From: Pseudomonas abieticivorans
GTDB lineage: Bacteria; Pseudomonadota; Gammaproteobacteria; Pseudomonadales; Pseudomonadaceae
Assembly: GCF_023509015.1 (NCBI RefSeq)
Contig: NZ_CP094975.1
Coordinates: 1,309,501 to 1,373,500, forward strand
Direction: 5' to 3'
DNA length: 64,000 nt
Position numbers and translations under genes: made by a program. This document shows, one piece after another, positions 10,900 to 21,284 of this stretch. The notes beneath the pieces are model-generated. The model did not search any database and was not told the DNA's origin. It was given only the letters and a program-made list of their open reading frames with translations. Position 1 is the first letter of the stretch; every line of letters starts with the position of its first letter.

Positions 10900-11397
10900 T
10901 CACTCGACGGCGGACGTTTCGATCTTGTCCAGGCGCAGCGTCTTGGTGCTGCTATTGCAGCGGCGCTGGTCCTGACGTAGGGCTACTTCTTGCACCTCAC
11001 GGCGAGTCACAAGATCAGCCAAACTGATACCGCTTAAAAATTCATGGATCTGCTGGCTCAAATCACACCACAAGTGGTGCGTGAGGCAGGTATCACCTTG
11101 ATGGCAATCGCCCAATCCCTGGCATCGGGTTGCATCCACCGACTCGTTGACCGCATCGATCACCTGGGCCACTTGGATACCGCCCATTTCACGGGACAGC
11201 TGATAGCCGCCACCGGGCCCGCGAACGCTGGATACCAGGTTGCCACGGCGCAACTTGGCGAACAGCTGTTCGAGGTAAGACAGGGAGATACCTTGGCGCT
11301 CGGAGATATCGGCCAATGAGACCGGGCCATGCTGCGCGTGCAACGCCAGGTCAAGCATGGCGGTCACGGCGTATCGGCCTTTAGTAGTCAGTCGCAT
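10900..11397 (-). CDS. iscR: Fe-S cluster regulator IscR
   Basis: Rrf2-family regulator that represses the isc operon when it carries a [2Fe-2S] cluster. An N-terminal winged helix ([20 protein letters not shown]) is followed by the cluster ligands Cys92, Cys98 and Cys104 with His107 ([14 protein letters not shown] then LTHH). Start at 11397 gives 165 residues, and four upstream in-frame codons are not conserved in the family. A type-1 IscR site overlaps its own promoter (separate entry), as expected for autoregulation. Confidence 0.97.
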   Translation of the reverse strand: MRLTTKGRYAVTAMLDLALHAQHGPVSLADISERQGISLSYLEQLFAKLRRGNLVSSVRGPGGGYQLSREMGGIQVAQVIDAVNESVDATRCQGLGDCHQGDTCLTHHLWCDLSQQIHEFLSGISLADLVTRREVQEVALRQDQRRCNSSTKTLRLDKIETSAVE

Positions 11398-11443
11398 GGC
11401 TAGTACCACGGTTTTGCGGAAAGGGAATCACGGAATAGGCTCA

Positions 11444-11476
11444 AGTATGCAATTCCCGAGTGTTTAAGTCAACTAT
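11444..11476 (-). promoter_or_regulatory. isc operon promoter with type-1 IscR binding site
   Basis: On the minus strand a -35 TTGACT (11467-11472) and a -10 CATACT (11444-11449) are separated by exactly 17 bp. The 25-bp stretch 11452-11476 follows the E. coli type-1 IscR consensus ATASYYGACTRWWWYAGTCRRSTAT with about three mismatches: the left half reads ATAGTTGACT and the right half ACTCGGGAAT. The site covers the -35 and spacer, so bound IscR would block RNA polymerase. The consensus is known from E. coli; the assignment here is by eye. Confidence 0.75.
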
Positions 11477-11567
11477 AAGACCTACCACTTTAGTCGGGAT
11501 TAGCGGTAATGCGGGCGCGATATGATAGCGGGTGCACGCAGCAAACGCACGCACTGGCGGTGACTGC

Positions 11568-11633
11568 TTCGCGGATAAATCCGCCCCTACAAGGGACTGC
11601 ACCAACCCGTAGGAGCGGATTTATCCGCGAAAA
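11568..11633. repeat. REP pair (inverted, REPIN-like)
   Basis: Two copies of a REP core face each other: TTCGCGGATAAATCCGCCCC at 11568 and GGAGCGGATTTATCCGCGAA ending 11633, with a short spacer. It lies between cysE and iscR. The same core recurs at six other places in the window. Confidence 0.9.
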
Positions 11634-11647
11634 GAACGCTGCAAATA

Positions 11648-12418
11648 TCAGCGGTCGGTCGCCTGGCCCTTCACACACTCAAAATCCTCATCGCGCAACT
11701 GTGGCAGGTCCTTGGCGCAGTAATCACTGCCCATCCGGGTCATGGCCCCGCACATATCCTCCAGGCGCCCGTCCACGGCGTGCAGATGGTCAAGCAACTG
11801 GCCGATGGCACGCGCCACCGGGTCCGGCATGTCGCCACTGACACCATAGGCATCAAAGCCGATCTTCTCGGCAATGGCCTTGCGCTTGGCGTCCTGCTCG
11901 CCGTCTTCCTTGACGATGATGCGCCCCGGGATACCCACCGCCGTGGCACCGGCCGGCACCGCCTTGGTAACCACCGCGTTGGAGCCGATCTTGGCCCCCG
12001 CACCCACGGTGAACGGGCCCAGCACCTTGGCGCCCGCACCCACCACCACGCCATCTTCCAGCGTGGGGTGGCGCTTGCCCTTGTTCCAGCTGGTGCCGCC
12101 CAGGGTCACGCCCTGGTAAATGGTGACGTCGTCGCCGATCTCGGCGGTTTCGCCAATGACGATGCCCATGCCGTGGTCGATGAAGAACCGCCGGCCCACC
12201 TTGGCACCCGGGTGGATCTCGATACCGGTCATCCAGCGGCCGAAGTTGGAAACAATGCGTGCCAGCAGCTTGAAGTCCAGCTTCCACAGCTTGTGCGAAG
12301 CACGATGCAGCCAGATGGCGTGCATGCCCGGGTAGCAGGTCAGCACCTCAAAAGCATTGCGCGCCGCTGGGTCACGATGAAATACGCTTTGGATGTCTTC
12401 ACGCAGACGCTCGAACAT
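11648..12418 (-). CDS. cysE: Serine O-acetyltransferase CysE
   Basis: Acetylates serine with acetyl-CoA, the first step of cysteine synthesis. The 256-residue protein has an N-terminal helical domain and a left-handed beta-helix of hexapeptide repeats with [18 protein letters not shown] and [17 protein letters not shown]. The conserved catalytic His sits in the FIDHGMG segment. A variable C-terminal tail (about 185-256) is common in Pseudomonas CysE. It starts where trmJ stops (adjacent bases) on the same strand. It supplies cysteine, the IscS substrate, and lies directly beyond iscR, though in a separate transcript. Confidence 0.96.
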   Translation of the reverse strand: MFERLREDIQSVFHRDPAARNAFEVLTCYPGMHAIWLHRASHKLWKLDFKLLARIVSNFGRWMTGIEIHPGAKVGRRFFIDHGMGIVIGETAEIGDDVTIYQGVTLGGTSWNKGKRHPTLEDGVVVGAGAKVLGPFTVGAGAKIGSNAVVTKAVPAGATAVGIPGRIIVKEDGEQDAKRKAIAEKIGFDAYGVSGDMPDPVARAIGQLLDHLHAVDGRLEDMCGAMTRMGSDYCAKDLPQLRDEDFECVKGQATDR

Positions 12419-13192
12419 TTACTGATCCTTCCGCTTATGGGACTCACCACGGGCCGCTTTCTGGGTTTCCGTGAGGATGCCACGCAAAATATTCATTTCC
12501 GCCCGGTTGACCGAGCTGCGACCGTACAGGCGACGCAAGCGCGCCATCAGGTGCCGCGGGCTTTGCAGGTCGAGGAAGCCGATGTCCACCAGGGTTTTTT
12601 CCAGGTGCTCGTAGAAGCGCTCCATTTCATCGGTGGTGGAAACGTCACCACTGCGCACGGAAGCCACTTCGACTTTTTCGGTCTTCGACGCCTGCCCCTC
12701 GGCAGCCAGCCAGGCCATGCGCACTTCGTACGCCAGCACCTGCACGGCCGCACCCAGGTTCAGCGAGCTGAAATCGGGGTTCGACGGGATGTGCACGTGA
12801 AAATGACATCGCTGCAGCTCTTCATTGGTGAGGCCGGCGTATTCACGGCCGAACACCAAGGCGATCTCGCCGCCCTGGGCGGCCTCCTCGACGCTTTTGG
12901 TACCGCACTCGCGCGGGTCCAAAAGCGGCCAAGGGATACGGCGGTCGCGGGCACTGGTGCCGAGCACCAACGTGGTACCCACCAGCGCCTCTTCAAGGGT
13001 GGCCACCACCTGGGCGTTTTCCAGCACATCGCTGGCGCCCGATGCCCGTGCGTCGGCTTCATGGGAGGGAAAATCCAGCGGGTCGACCAGCACCAGGCGC
13101 GACAAGCCCATGTTCTTCATGGCACGCGCAGCCCCGCCGATATTGCCGGGGTGGCTGGTATTGACCAGGACAACACGAATATTTTGCAGCAC
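12419..13192 (-). CDS. trmJ: tRNA (cytidine/uridine-2'-O-)-methyltransferase TrmJ
   Basis: SPOUT-family enzyme that 2'-O-methylates residue 32 of several tRNAs. The N-terminus (MLQNIRVVLVNTSHPGNIGG, from a GTG at 13190-13192) and the knot motif FGREYAGLTNEEL (about 117-129) are characteristic. The 257-residue length fits TrmJ. It is divergent from suhB, the usual Pseudomonas arrangement, and abuts cysE. Confidence 0.94.
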   Translation of the reverse strand: MLQNIRVVLVNTSHPGNIGGAARAMKNMGLSRLVLVDPLDFPSHEADARASGASDVLENAQVVATLEEALVGTTLVLGTSARDRRIPWPLLDPRECGTKSVEEAAQGGEIALVFGREYAGLTNEELQRCHFHVHIPSNPDFSSLNLGAAVQVLAYEVRMAWLAAEGQASKTEKVEVASVRSGDVSTTDEMERFYEHLEKTLVDIGFLDLQSPRHLMARLRRLYGRSSVNRAEMNILRGILTETQKAARGESHKRKDQ

Positions 13193-13337
13193 GGCGAGGG
13201 CTCACAGACACGACGGAAGGGGAGCAAATCTTACAGAACCACGACGAGCAACGCCACGAATGCTGAAGGCCCCCTTCATCCAAACAGTTTTTCTGTTAGA
13301 ATATTCGGCTTTCTTTAACGACCTAGGTGAAACGTCC

Positions 13338-14153
13338 ATGCAGCCCATGCTGAATATCGCGCTGCGCGCCGCCCGCAGCGCCAGTGAATTGATCTTCCGC
13401 TCCATCGAGCGCCTGGATACCATCAAGGTTGATGAAAAAGACGCCAAGGATTACGTCTCTGAAGTCGACCGCGCGGCCGAGCAAAAAATCATCGATGCCC
13501 TGCGCAAGGCCTACCCTACCCACGGCATTCTCGGTGAAGAAACCGGCCTGCACGCGGGCAGCGGCGAAGGCGAAGACTACCTGTGGATCATCGACCCACT
13601 GGACGGCACCACCAACTTCCTGCGCGGCGTGCCCCACTTCGCCGTCAGCATCGCCTGCAAATACCGCGGTCGCCTGGAACACGCCGTTGTTCTGGACCCG
13701 GTTCGCCAGGAAGAATTCACCGCCAGCCGTGGCCGTGGCGCCCAACTGAACGGCCGTCGCCTGCGCGTCAGCAGCCGCACCAGCCTGGACGGCGCCCTGC
13801 TGGGCACCGGCTTCCCGTTCCGTGACGACCAACTGGACGGCCTGGACAACTACCTGGGCATGTTCCGCGCCTTGGTCGGCCAGACCGCCGGCATCCGCCG
13901 CGCTGGCGCCGCCAGCCTGGACCTGGCCTACGTGGCCGCCGGCCGTTACGACGCCTTCTGGGAGTCGGGCCTGAGCGAATGGGACATGGCTGCGGGCGCA
14001 CTGCTGATCCAAGAAGCCGGCGGCCTGGTGAGCGACTTCACCGGCGGTCACGACTTCCTGGAGAAGGGCCACGTGGTCGCAGGCAACACCAAGTGCTTCA
14101 AGGCAGTACTGACGGCGATCCAGCCGCACCTGCCGGCTTCGCTGAAGCGTTAA
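13338..14153 (+). CDS. suhB: Inositol-1-monophosphatase / SuhB
   Basis: Mg2+-dependent phosphatase of the IMPase family. In E. coli SuhB also acts in rRNA antitermination complexes, and in P. aeruginosa it influences virulence regulation. The metal-binding motifs GEETG (66-70) and WIIDPLDGTTNF (83-94) and the C-terminal EWDMAAGALLIQEAGG are all intact. The ATG at 13338 has AGGTGA upstream and gives 271 residues, the family length. The long in-frame extension over trmJ is not coding. A strong terminator follows 15 bp after the stop. Confidence 0.96.
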   Translation: MQPMLNIALRAARSASELIFRSIERLDTIKVDEKDAKDYVSEVDRAAEQKIIDALRKAYPTHGILGEETGLHAGSGEGEDYLWIIDPLDGTTNFLRGVPHFAVSIACKYRGRLEHAVVLDPVRQEEFTASRGRGAQLNGRRLRVSSRTSLDGALLGTGFPFRDDQLDGLDNYLGMFRALVGQTAGIRRAGAASLDLAYVAAGRYDAFWESGLSEWDMAAGALLIQEAGGLVSDFTGGHDFLEKGHVVAGNTKCFKAVLTAIQPHLPASLKR

Positions 14154-14168
14154 GCTTAAGGCGGGCAT

Positions 14169-14199
14169 AAAAAAAGCACCCTGCGGGGTGCTTTTTTTT
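14169..14199. terminator. Bidirectional intrinsic terminator after suhB
   Basis: GCACCC-TGCG-GGGTGC hairpin (14176-14191), with seven A residues before it and eight T residues after it. It can stop transcription from suhB (+) and from the minus-strand gene beyond. Confidence 0.93.
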
Positions 14200-14215
14200 G
14201 GGCGGGATTTACGTT

Positions 14216-14240
14216 GGGCGGTTCGCGAATGGAACCGCCC
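14216..14240. repeat. Perfect 9-bp inverted repeat, REP-like
   Basis: GGGCGGTTC and GAACCGCCC around a 7-base loop, followed by CCTACC, which resembles the end of the REP core. It lies 3' of the minus-strand glycine-zipper gene. It may be a degenerate single REP or a hairpin that protects the mRNA end; there is no T-run. Confidence 0.5.
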
Positions 14241-14248
14241 CTACCGGC

Positions 14249-14800
14249 TCACTGTTGGGACTGCTGCCCTTCGTTCAACACCAACTGCCCCTGCTTGTTA
14301 ACCGGAATCTTGGAACCCGGATCACGATCCATCCGCACCTGCCCCGGCTGGCCATTGAGCTGGTACTTCACGTTGTAACCCACCACCTTGTCGCTGATGT
14401 CATTCACGGTATTACAGCGCGTTTGCGTGGTGGTGTAGGTATCACTGTTCTGCATGTGCTCCTGCACCTTGTTGCCGGCGTAACCACCGCCGACTGCACC
14501 GGCCACGGTGGCCAGGGTCTTGCCCTTGCCGCCACCCACCTGGTGGCCCAACAGGCCGCCTGCGACCGCACCCAGCACGCTGCCGGCGATCTGATGCTGA
14601 TCCTGCACCGGCTTCTGCCGGGTTACGGTCACATCCTTGCAGACCTGCCGAGGGGTCTTGATCTGTTCATTGATAGGCTCTACAGCCACAACGTCCGCAT
14701 ACTCCGGGCCGCTTTTCACGAGGCTGTAGGTCGCGACAGCACCCCCGGCAGTTACACCGACAGCACCCAACACTGCACCAACCAGCAACGATTTGTTCAC
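14249..14800 (-). CDS. Glycine-zipper 2TM-domain envelope protein
   Basis: Function unknown. The 183-residue protein has an N-terminal hydrophobic segment (about 5-28, signal or anchor). A glycine-zipper pair lies at about 70-108 (GSVLGAVAGGLLGHQVGGG and VAGAVGGGYAGNKVQE), as in the PF05433 Rick_17kDa/SlyB-like family of envelope proteins. The C-terminal part contains two cysteines (VCKDV and RCNTV) that could form a disulfide. It stands alone between two terminators. Related proteins act in outer-membrane integrity, but the exact role here is not evident. Confidence 0.85.
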   Translation of the reverse strand: MNKSLLVGAVLGAVGVTAGGAVATYSLVKSGPEYADVVAVEPINEQIKTPRQVCKDVTVTRQKPVQDQHQIAGSVLGAVAGGLLGHQVGGGKGKTLATVAGAVGGGYAGNKVQEHMQNSDTYTTTQTRCNTVNDISDKVVGYNVKYQLNGQPGQVRMDRDPGSKIPVNKQGQLVLNEGQQSQQ

Positions 14801-14860
14801 TTGAACCTCCTGACCTACGGTAACGGGTCAAAGCCCGCGCTTCTCCCAGCCTTGGAGCAT

Positions 14861-14895
14861 AAAAAAAGGCGCGAGTTCAATACTCGCGCCTTTTT
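14861..14895. terminator. Intrinsic terminator of yajC-secD-secF
   Basis: GGCGCGAG ... CTCGCGCC stem (14868-14875 with 14883-14890), flanked by seven A on the left and five T on the right. Read on the minus strand the stem is followed by seven T, 27 bp past the secF stop. Confidence 0.9.
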
Positions 14896-14921
14896 GGCTG
14901 ACAGCAGGTAAGGGTTTTGCC

Positions 14922-15833
14922 TTACGGGCGATCGTCCACCTTGTCGGTGGTGACCGGTGCAATCAGGTCTTCGCTGTTCAGGTTCAGCCAGATCAACACC
15001 ACGTTGGCGATGTAGATCGAGGAGTAGGTACCCGCCAACACGCCGATGAACAGCGCGATGGAGAAACCGAACAGGTTGTCACCGCCAAAGAACAGCAGCG
15101 CCGCGATCGCCAGCAGCGTGGAGATCGAGGTAGCCATGGTGCGCAGCAGGGTCTGGGTGGTCGAGATGTTGATGTTCTCGATCAAGGAAGCCTTGCGCAG
15201 TACACGGAAGTTTTCCCGTACCCGGTCGAACACCACGATGGTGTCGTTGAGCGAGTAACCAATGATCGCCAACACCGCCGCCAACACCGTCAAATCGAAG
15301 GTGATCTGGAAGAACGAGAGGATACCCACGGTCACCACGACGTCGTGGATCAGCGAGGCGATGGCACCCACCGCGAACTTCCATTGGAAGCGGAAGGCCA
15401 GGTAGATCAATACGCCGCCCAAGGCCATGAGCATGCCCAAGCCGCCCTGGTCGCGCAGTTCTTCACCTACTTGCGGGCCCACGAACTCGACACGCTTGAC
15501 CTCGGCCGGGTTGTCGCCGCCGAACTTCTGCAGCGCTTCGGACACTTGCGCGCCCAGCTTGGGATCGTCGCCCGGCATACGCACCAACAGGTCGGTGGTG
15601 GCGCCGAAGTTTTGCACGATGGCTTCGCGGTAACCGGCCTCGACCAGCTCCTTGCGCACCGCACTCAGGTCCGCCGGCTTCTCGTAGGCAAGCTCGATGA
15701 GCGTACCGCCGGTGAAGTCCAGGCCGTAGTTAAGCCCCTTGTGGAACCAGCTGAACAACGCCAGGGCCGTGAGAAGCAGTGTGATGGCGAACGCAACGTT
15801 GCGCACGCCCATGAAGTTGATGGTACGTTTCAT
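14922..15833 (-). CDS. secF: Protein translocase subunit SecF
   Basis: Inner-membrane partner of SecD that uses the proton gradient to pull secreted proteins through SecYEG. Of the 303 residues, the first membrane segment is at about 13-30 (NVAFAITLLLTALALFSWF) with the family motif GLDFTGGTLIEL at 33-44. A periplasmic domain follows, then five more membrane helices from about 130. It is 9 bp downstream of secD. Confidence 0.97.
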   Translation of the reverse strand: MKRTINFMGVRNVAFAITLLLTALALFSWFHKGLNYGLDFTGGTLIELAYEKPADLSAVRKELVEAGYREAIVQNFGATTDLLVRMPGDDPKLGAQVSEALQKFGGDNPAEVKRVEFVGPQVGEELRDQGGLGMLMALGGVLIYLAFRFQWKFAVGAIASLIHDVVVTVGILSFFQITFDLTVLAAVLAIIGYSLNDTIVVFDRVRENFRVLRKASLIENINISTTQTLLRTMATSISTLLAIAALLFFGGDNLFGFSIALFIGVLAGTYSSIYIANVVLIWLNLNSEDLIAPVTTDKVDDRP

Positions 15834-15842
15834 GGCAGCCCC

Positions 15843-17711
15843 TTAAATCCACAACTTCTTGAAGTCACGACCGCCGTAAATCAGGTTGACCATTGCGCGG
15901 GTCACCATGATGGCTGTGAACATCGAGGTAAAGATACCGAGGGACATGGTCACGGCGAAGCCCTTCACAGGGCCGGTGCCCATGGCGAAGAGGATGCCAC
16001 CTACCAGCAACGTGGTCAGGTTGGCGTCGACAATCGCGGTAAACGCACGGCCGAAACCTTCGTTGATTGCACGCTGCACCGTCATCCCCGCAGCGATCTC
16101 TTCACGTATCCGCGAGAAGATCAGCACGTTGGCGTCGACCGCCATACCCATGGTCAACACGATACCCGCGATACCCGGCAGGGTCAGCGTAGCCCCCAGC
16201 AGCGACATCAGTGCCAGCAGCATGACCATGTTCAGCGCCAGTGCCACGGTGGCGATCAAACCGAAGAACCGGTAGATGGCCATGATGAACAGCGACACGA
16301 ACAGCATGCCCCACAAGGAAGCGTGAATACCCTTGGTGATGTTGTCGGCACCCAGGCTTGGGCCAATGGTGCGCTCTTCGGCGAAGTACATCGGCGCGGC
16401 CAGACCACCGGCACGCAGCAGCAGGGCCAGCTCCGAGGACTCACCCTGGCCGTTCAGGCCGGTGATACGGAATTGGCTGCCCAGCGGCGACTGGATGGTG
16501 GCCAGCGAGATGATCTTCTTCTCTTCGGTGAAGGTCTGCACGGCCACGTCTTTTTCAACGCCGTTGACAGTCTGCTTCTCGTAACGGGTGGTTGGCTTCT
16601 GCTCGATGAAGATCACCGCCATGCTGCGCCCGACGTTGCTGCGCGTGGCGCGGCTCATCAGTTCGCCGCCGTGGCCATCCAGGCGGATGTTCACTTGCGG
16701 CTGGCCGTGTTCGTCGAAGCTGGCGGTGGCGTCGGTCACCTGGTCACCGGTGATGATCAGGCCACGTTCAACGGCTGCCGGCGGGCGGTTGCCCTCGCGA
16801 AATTCGAAGGTTTCGGTGGTCGCCTTGGAGTCATCCGGGCCTGCGCCCAGGCGGAATTCCAGGTTGGCGGTTTTACCGAGGATACGCTTGGCTTCGGCGG
16901 TGTCCTGCACGCCTGGCAGCTCGACCACGATGCGGTTGGCACCCTGGCGCTGAACCAGTGGCTCGGCCACGCCCAGTTCGTTGACGCGGTTACGTACCGT
17001 GGTCAAGTTCTGCTTGATCGAGTACTCGCGGATCTCGGCAACCTTGGTGGCCTTGAGCGCCATCTTCAACACCGACAATTCGCCTCGCTCGGAGGTGGTG
17101 ATGTCGAAGTCAGCGAAATTCTTCTGCAGGGTATCGCGTGCCTGCTGGCGGGTGGCGTCGTCGGCAAAGCCCAACTGAATCGCGCCATTGTCCTGCGGCA
17201 TGCTGCGATAACGCAGTTTGTCTTTACGCAGCTGGGTTTTGATTTCGCCTTCGTAGACTTTCAGACGGGCGTCGATCGCCTTGTCCATGTCAACGGCCAG
17301 CAGGAAGTGCACACCGCCGGAAAGGTCCAAGCCCAGTTTCATCGGGTGCGCGCCAATGCTGCGCAACCATTTTGGCGTGGTAGGGGCCAGGTTCAGTGCA
17401 ACGACGTAGTCGTCACCCATGGCCTTGCGAACCACGTCCTTGGCTGGAAGTTGATCTTCCTGCTTGACCAGTCGCAACAAACCGCCCTTGCCATTCTCGG
17501 CCAGGGACGCGCCCTTGACCGCAATACCGGCATCGGTGAGCGCTTTGCTCGCCAGGTCCAGTTCCGCCTGGCTGACCTGCAGCGCACTGCTTGCGCCGGT
17601 GACCTGGATGGCCGCGTCGTCAGGGTAGAGATTGGGTGCGGAATAAATAAAACCGACCGCCAGCACCGCCAGGATCAGTAGGTATTTCCACAGAGGGTAT
17701 TTGTTCAGCAT
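15843..17711 (-). CDS. secD: Protein translocase subunit SecD
   Basis: RND-superfamily membrane protein that, with SecF, completes export through the Sec channel. It begins MLNKYPLWKYLLILAVLAVG (membrane segment 1). A large periplasmic domain carries the motif GLDLSGGVHFLL near residue 110, and five membrane helices follow from about 455. The frame begins GTG-ATG; I took the ATG (622 residues), but the GTG one codon earlier is equally possible. The long open frame on the other strand is a shadow. Confidence 0.97.
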   Translation of the reverse strand: MLNKYPLWKYLLILAVLAVGFIYSAPNLYPDDAAIQVTGASSALQVSQAELDLASKALTDAGIAVKGASLAENGKGGLLRLVKQEDQLPAKDVVRKAMGDDYVVALNLAPTTPKWLRSIGAHPMKLGLDLSGGVHFLLAVDMDKAIDARLKVYEGEIKTQLRKDKLRYRSMPQDNGAIQLGFADDATRQQARDTLQKNFADFDITTSERGELSVLKMALKATKVAEIREYSIKQNLTTVRNRVNELGVAEPLVQRQGANRIVVELPGVQDTAEAKRILGKTANLEFRLGAGPDDSKATTETFEFREGNRPPAAVERGLIITGDQVTDATASFDEHGQPQVNIRLDGHGGELMSRATRSNVGRSMAVIFIEQKPTTRYEKQTVNGVEKDVAVQTFTEEKKIISLATIQSPLGSQFRITGLNGQGESSELALLLRAGGLAAPMYFAEERTIGPSLGADNITKGIHASLWGMLFVSLFIMAIYRFFGLIATVALALNMVMLLALMSLLGATLTLPGIAGIVLTMGMAVDANVLIFSRIREEIAAGMTVQRAINEGFGRAFTAIVDANLTTLLVGGILFAMGTGPVKGFAVTMSLGIFTSMFTAIMVTRAMVNLIYGGRDFKKLWI

Positions 17712-17774
17712 CACGCCGCCCGTTCAAGACGCGGGGCGCCTTGCGCGCCCCGTCGATTGGTAAAAGTCTGGAGC

Positions 17775-18113
17775 TTAGATCGCTTTGAGCGTGCCTTTCG
17801 GCAGGGTCGCTGCGATGGCGCCCTTCTGAATTTTCAGCTCTACAGTGTCCGACACTTCGATAACCACGAAATCATCGGTCACTTTGTTGATCTTGCCGGC
17901 GATACCGCCGGTGGTCACGACTTCGTCGCCCTTGGCCAGGTTGCCCAGCAGGTTTTTCTGCTCTTTGGCACGCTTGGCCTGTGGACGCCAGATCATCAGG
18001 TAGAAGATGACCAGGAAGCCGACCAGGAAGATCCACTCAAAACCGCCGCCCATTGGGCCTGCAGCAGCCGGTGCAGCCGCATCGGCGAAAGCATCAGAGA
18101 TAAAAAAGCTCAT
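17775..18113 (-). CDS. yajC: Sec translocon accessory subunit YajC
   Basis: Small single-span inner-membrane protein associated with SecDF. It has 112 residues. The membrane segment at about 27-43 (FEWIFLVGFLVIFYLMIW) is followed by the conserved RPQAKRAKEQKNLLGNLAKGDEVVT-type cytosolic domain, of which RPQAKRAKEQKNLL is visible. It lies in the normal tgt-yajC-secD order. Confidence 0.97.
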   Translation of the reverse strand: MSFFISDAFADAAAPAAAGPMGGGFEWIFLVGFLVIFYLMIWRPQAKRAKEQKNLLGNLAKGDEVVTTGGIAGKINKVTDDFVVIEVSDTVELKIQKGAIAATLPKGTLKAI

Positions 18114-18156
18114 TTAGCACTCCAGTTGCAAAAGGTTGACTCTAAGGGTCACGAAA

Positions 18157-20351
<2,195 letters not shown>

Positions 20352-20418
20352 GATGAGGTTCGGTTTGACAGGGTCGCAAAGTTTAGCCGAAAACATAAAA
20401 AATGACCATGAAAGGCGG

Positions 20419-20447
20419 TTGACCAACGGTCATCTCGTCTCTATACT
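20419..20447 (+). promoter_or_regulatory. Sigma-70 promoter of tRNA-Leu
   Basis: TTGACC (20419-20424) and TATACT (20442-20447) have a 17-bp spacer. The -10 ends 13 bp before the first base of the tRNA, which fits a short leader. Confidence 0.85.
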
Positions 20448-20460
20448 TCGCCGCCATTGA

Positions 20461-20545
20461 GCCCTGATGGCGGAATTGGTAGACGCGGCGGATTCAAAAT
20501 CCGTTTTCGAAAGGAGTGGGAGTTCGAGTCTCCCTCGGGGCACCA
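20461..20545 (+). tRNA. tRNA-Leu (anticodon CAA)
   Basis: The 85-nt type II tRNA has acceptor arm GCCCTGA pairing with TCGGGGC, a D-loop with TTGGTAGAC, anticodon loop TTCAAAA (anticodon CAA, reads UUG), a long variable arm, T-loop GTTCGAGTC, and encoded CCA at 20543-20545. Confidence 0.96.
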
Positions 20546-20578
20546 AACAGAGATCCTTCTACCGGGATCGCAACAAAC

Positions 20579-20604
20579 AAACCGACCCTAGCGTCGGTTT
20601 TTTT
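20579..20604 (+). terminator. Intrinsic terminator of tRNA-Leu
   Basis: AAACCGAC ... GTCGGTTT hairpin followed by a run of T residues to 20604. Confidence 0.9.
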
Positions 20605-20667
20605 GTGCCTGCGATTTGGCTTTGTGGAAGTACCCCTACCTGCGATGAAGCCCTACCCGACCGCCCT

Positions 20668-20753
20668 GTAGGAGCGGATTCATCCGCGAAGCAGCCGACA
20701 AAATTTGCCTGACATACCGCAGTGTCCTTTTCGCGGATAAATCCGCTCCTACA
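20668..20753. repeat. REP pair
   Basis: GTAGGAGCGGATTCATCCGC (20668) faces TTCGCGGATAAATCCGCTCC (ends near 20749). It is the outer part of direct-repeat copy 1. Confidence 0.88.
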
Positions 20754-21227
20754 GAAGGAATACGATCATCCGCGAAGAGGCCGACTCGGTACCGCTGCAA
20801 CCAAATCTCACATCAATTACTTATAAATCAATGCATTGCCTGCTCATAGAATCTTTAAAAGGTCGCTCCGTCGTTTCTTTGACAAACTTGTTGACGGCGC
20901 ATTGGGTAAGGCCTTAAATATCGTTGTTAGTCGCCAGTAGATCTGCGCCATCGCTTTGCCGCAAAGCCTTGCATGTTTGAAAAGAGGCGACCCGGCTTCT
21001 ACCTTCCTTCCAGCATTTGAAACCCTGCGCCTACGTCGCCTTTGGCGGTAGCGTGCCCCAGCGGTTTCAAGAGCAACCTGCCGATCATGGGTGCGCCCAT
21101 TCCCCTGCGCAGTCCTTCCGATTTGCCCCACGCCATCAACCTGGGCCAGGCCCACGGATTTGTCATGCACTGATACGCCTCCACCCTACCCGGAGCGCGT
21201 GTGATTTCTTCTATGAAGGAGTTTTCG
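20754..21227. other. Gene-free stretch inside the acyltransferase islet
   Basis: There is a single degenerate REP half (ATCCGCGAAGAGG near 20770) and then about 450 bp with no convincing gene. The short frames on either strand have no recognisable domain, poor starts and skewed composition. The stretch around 20820-20940 is more AT-rich than its surroundings, which fits recently acquired or decaying DNA. Confidence 0.5.
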
Positions 21228-21284
21228 ATGATAGTCATCAATGTGCGATTTCTGGCCCAGGAAAAAAGCGGGGTGCCGCAATGA
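21228..21284 (+). CDS. Possible 18-residue leader peptide coupled to the acyltransferase
   Basis: The ATG at 21228 has a strong GAAGGAG ribosome site 7 bp upstream, while the acyltransferase ATG at 21281 has only a poor one. The small frame (MIVINVRFLAQEKSGVPQ) ends in TGA, which overlaps that ATG as ATGA, a classic translational-coupling arrangement. A second in-frame ATG lies five codons earlier (21213). It may be a real leader or only a ribosome-loading device. Confidence 0.4.
   Translation: MIVINVRFLAQEKSGVPQ

Larger units (their letters stand above)
20559..20753. repeat. Direct repeat copy 1 (tRNA-Leu 3' flank)
   Basis: A unit of about 195 bp: a 69-bp block with the terminator, a divergent stretch, then a REP pair that surrounds the non-REP spacer CTGACATACCGCAGTG. 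The same order recurs at 22465-22669. In the 69-bp block the two copies differ at only four positions. The pair brackets the acyltransferase islet. Confidence 0.85.

Noticed and set aside
15345..17681. A 778-codon open frame on the + strand
   Set aside because: Antisense to secD/secF with shadow-like composition; the minus-strand genes are certain.
20844..21170. Small open frames on both strands within the acyltransferase islet
   Set aside because: Arg-rich or low-similarity translations, no ribosome sites, and nothing resembling an integrase or known gene fragment.
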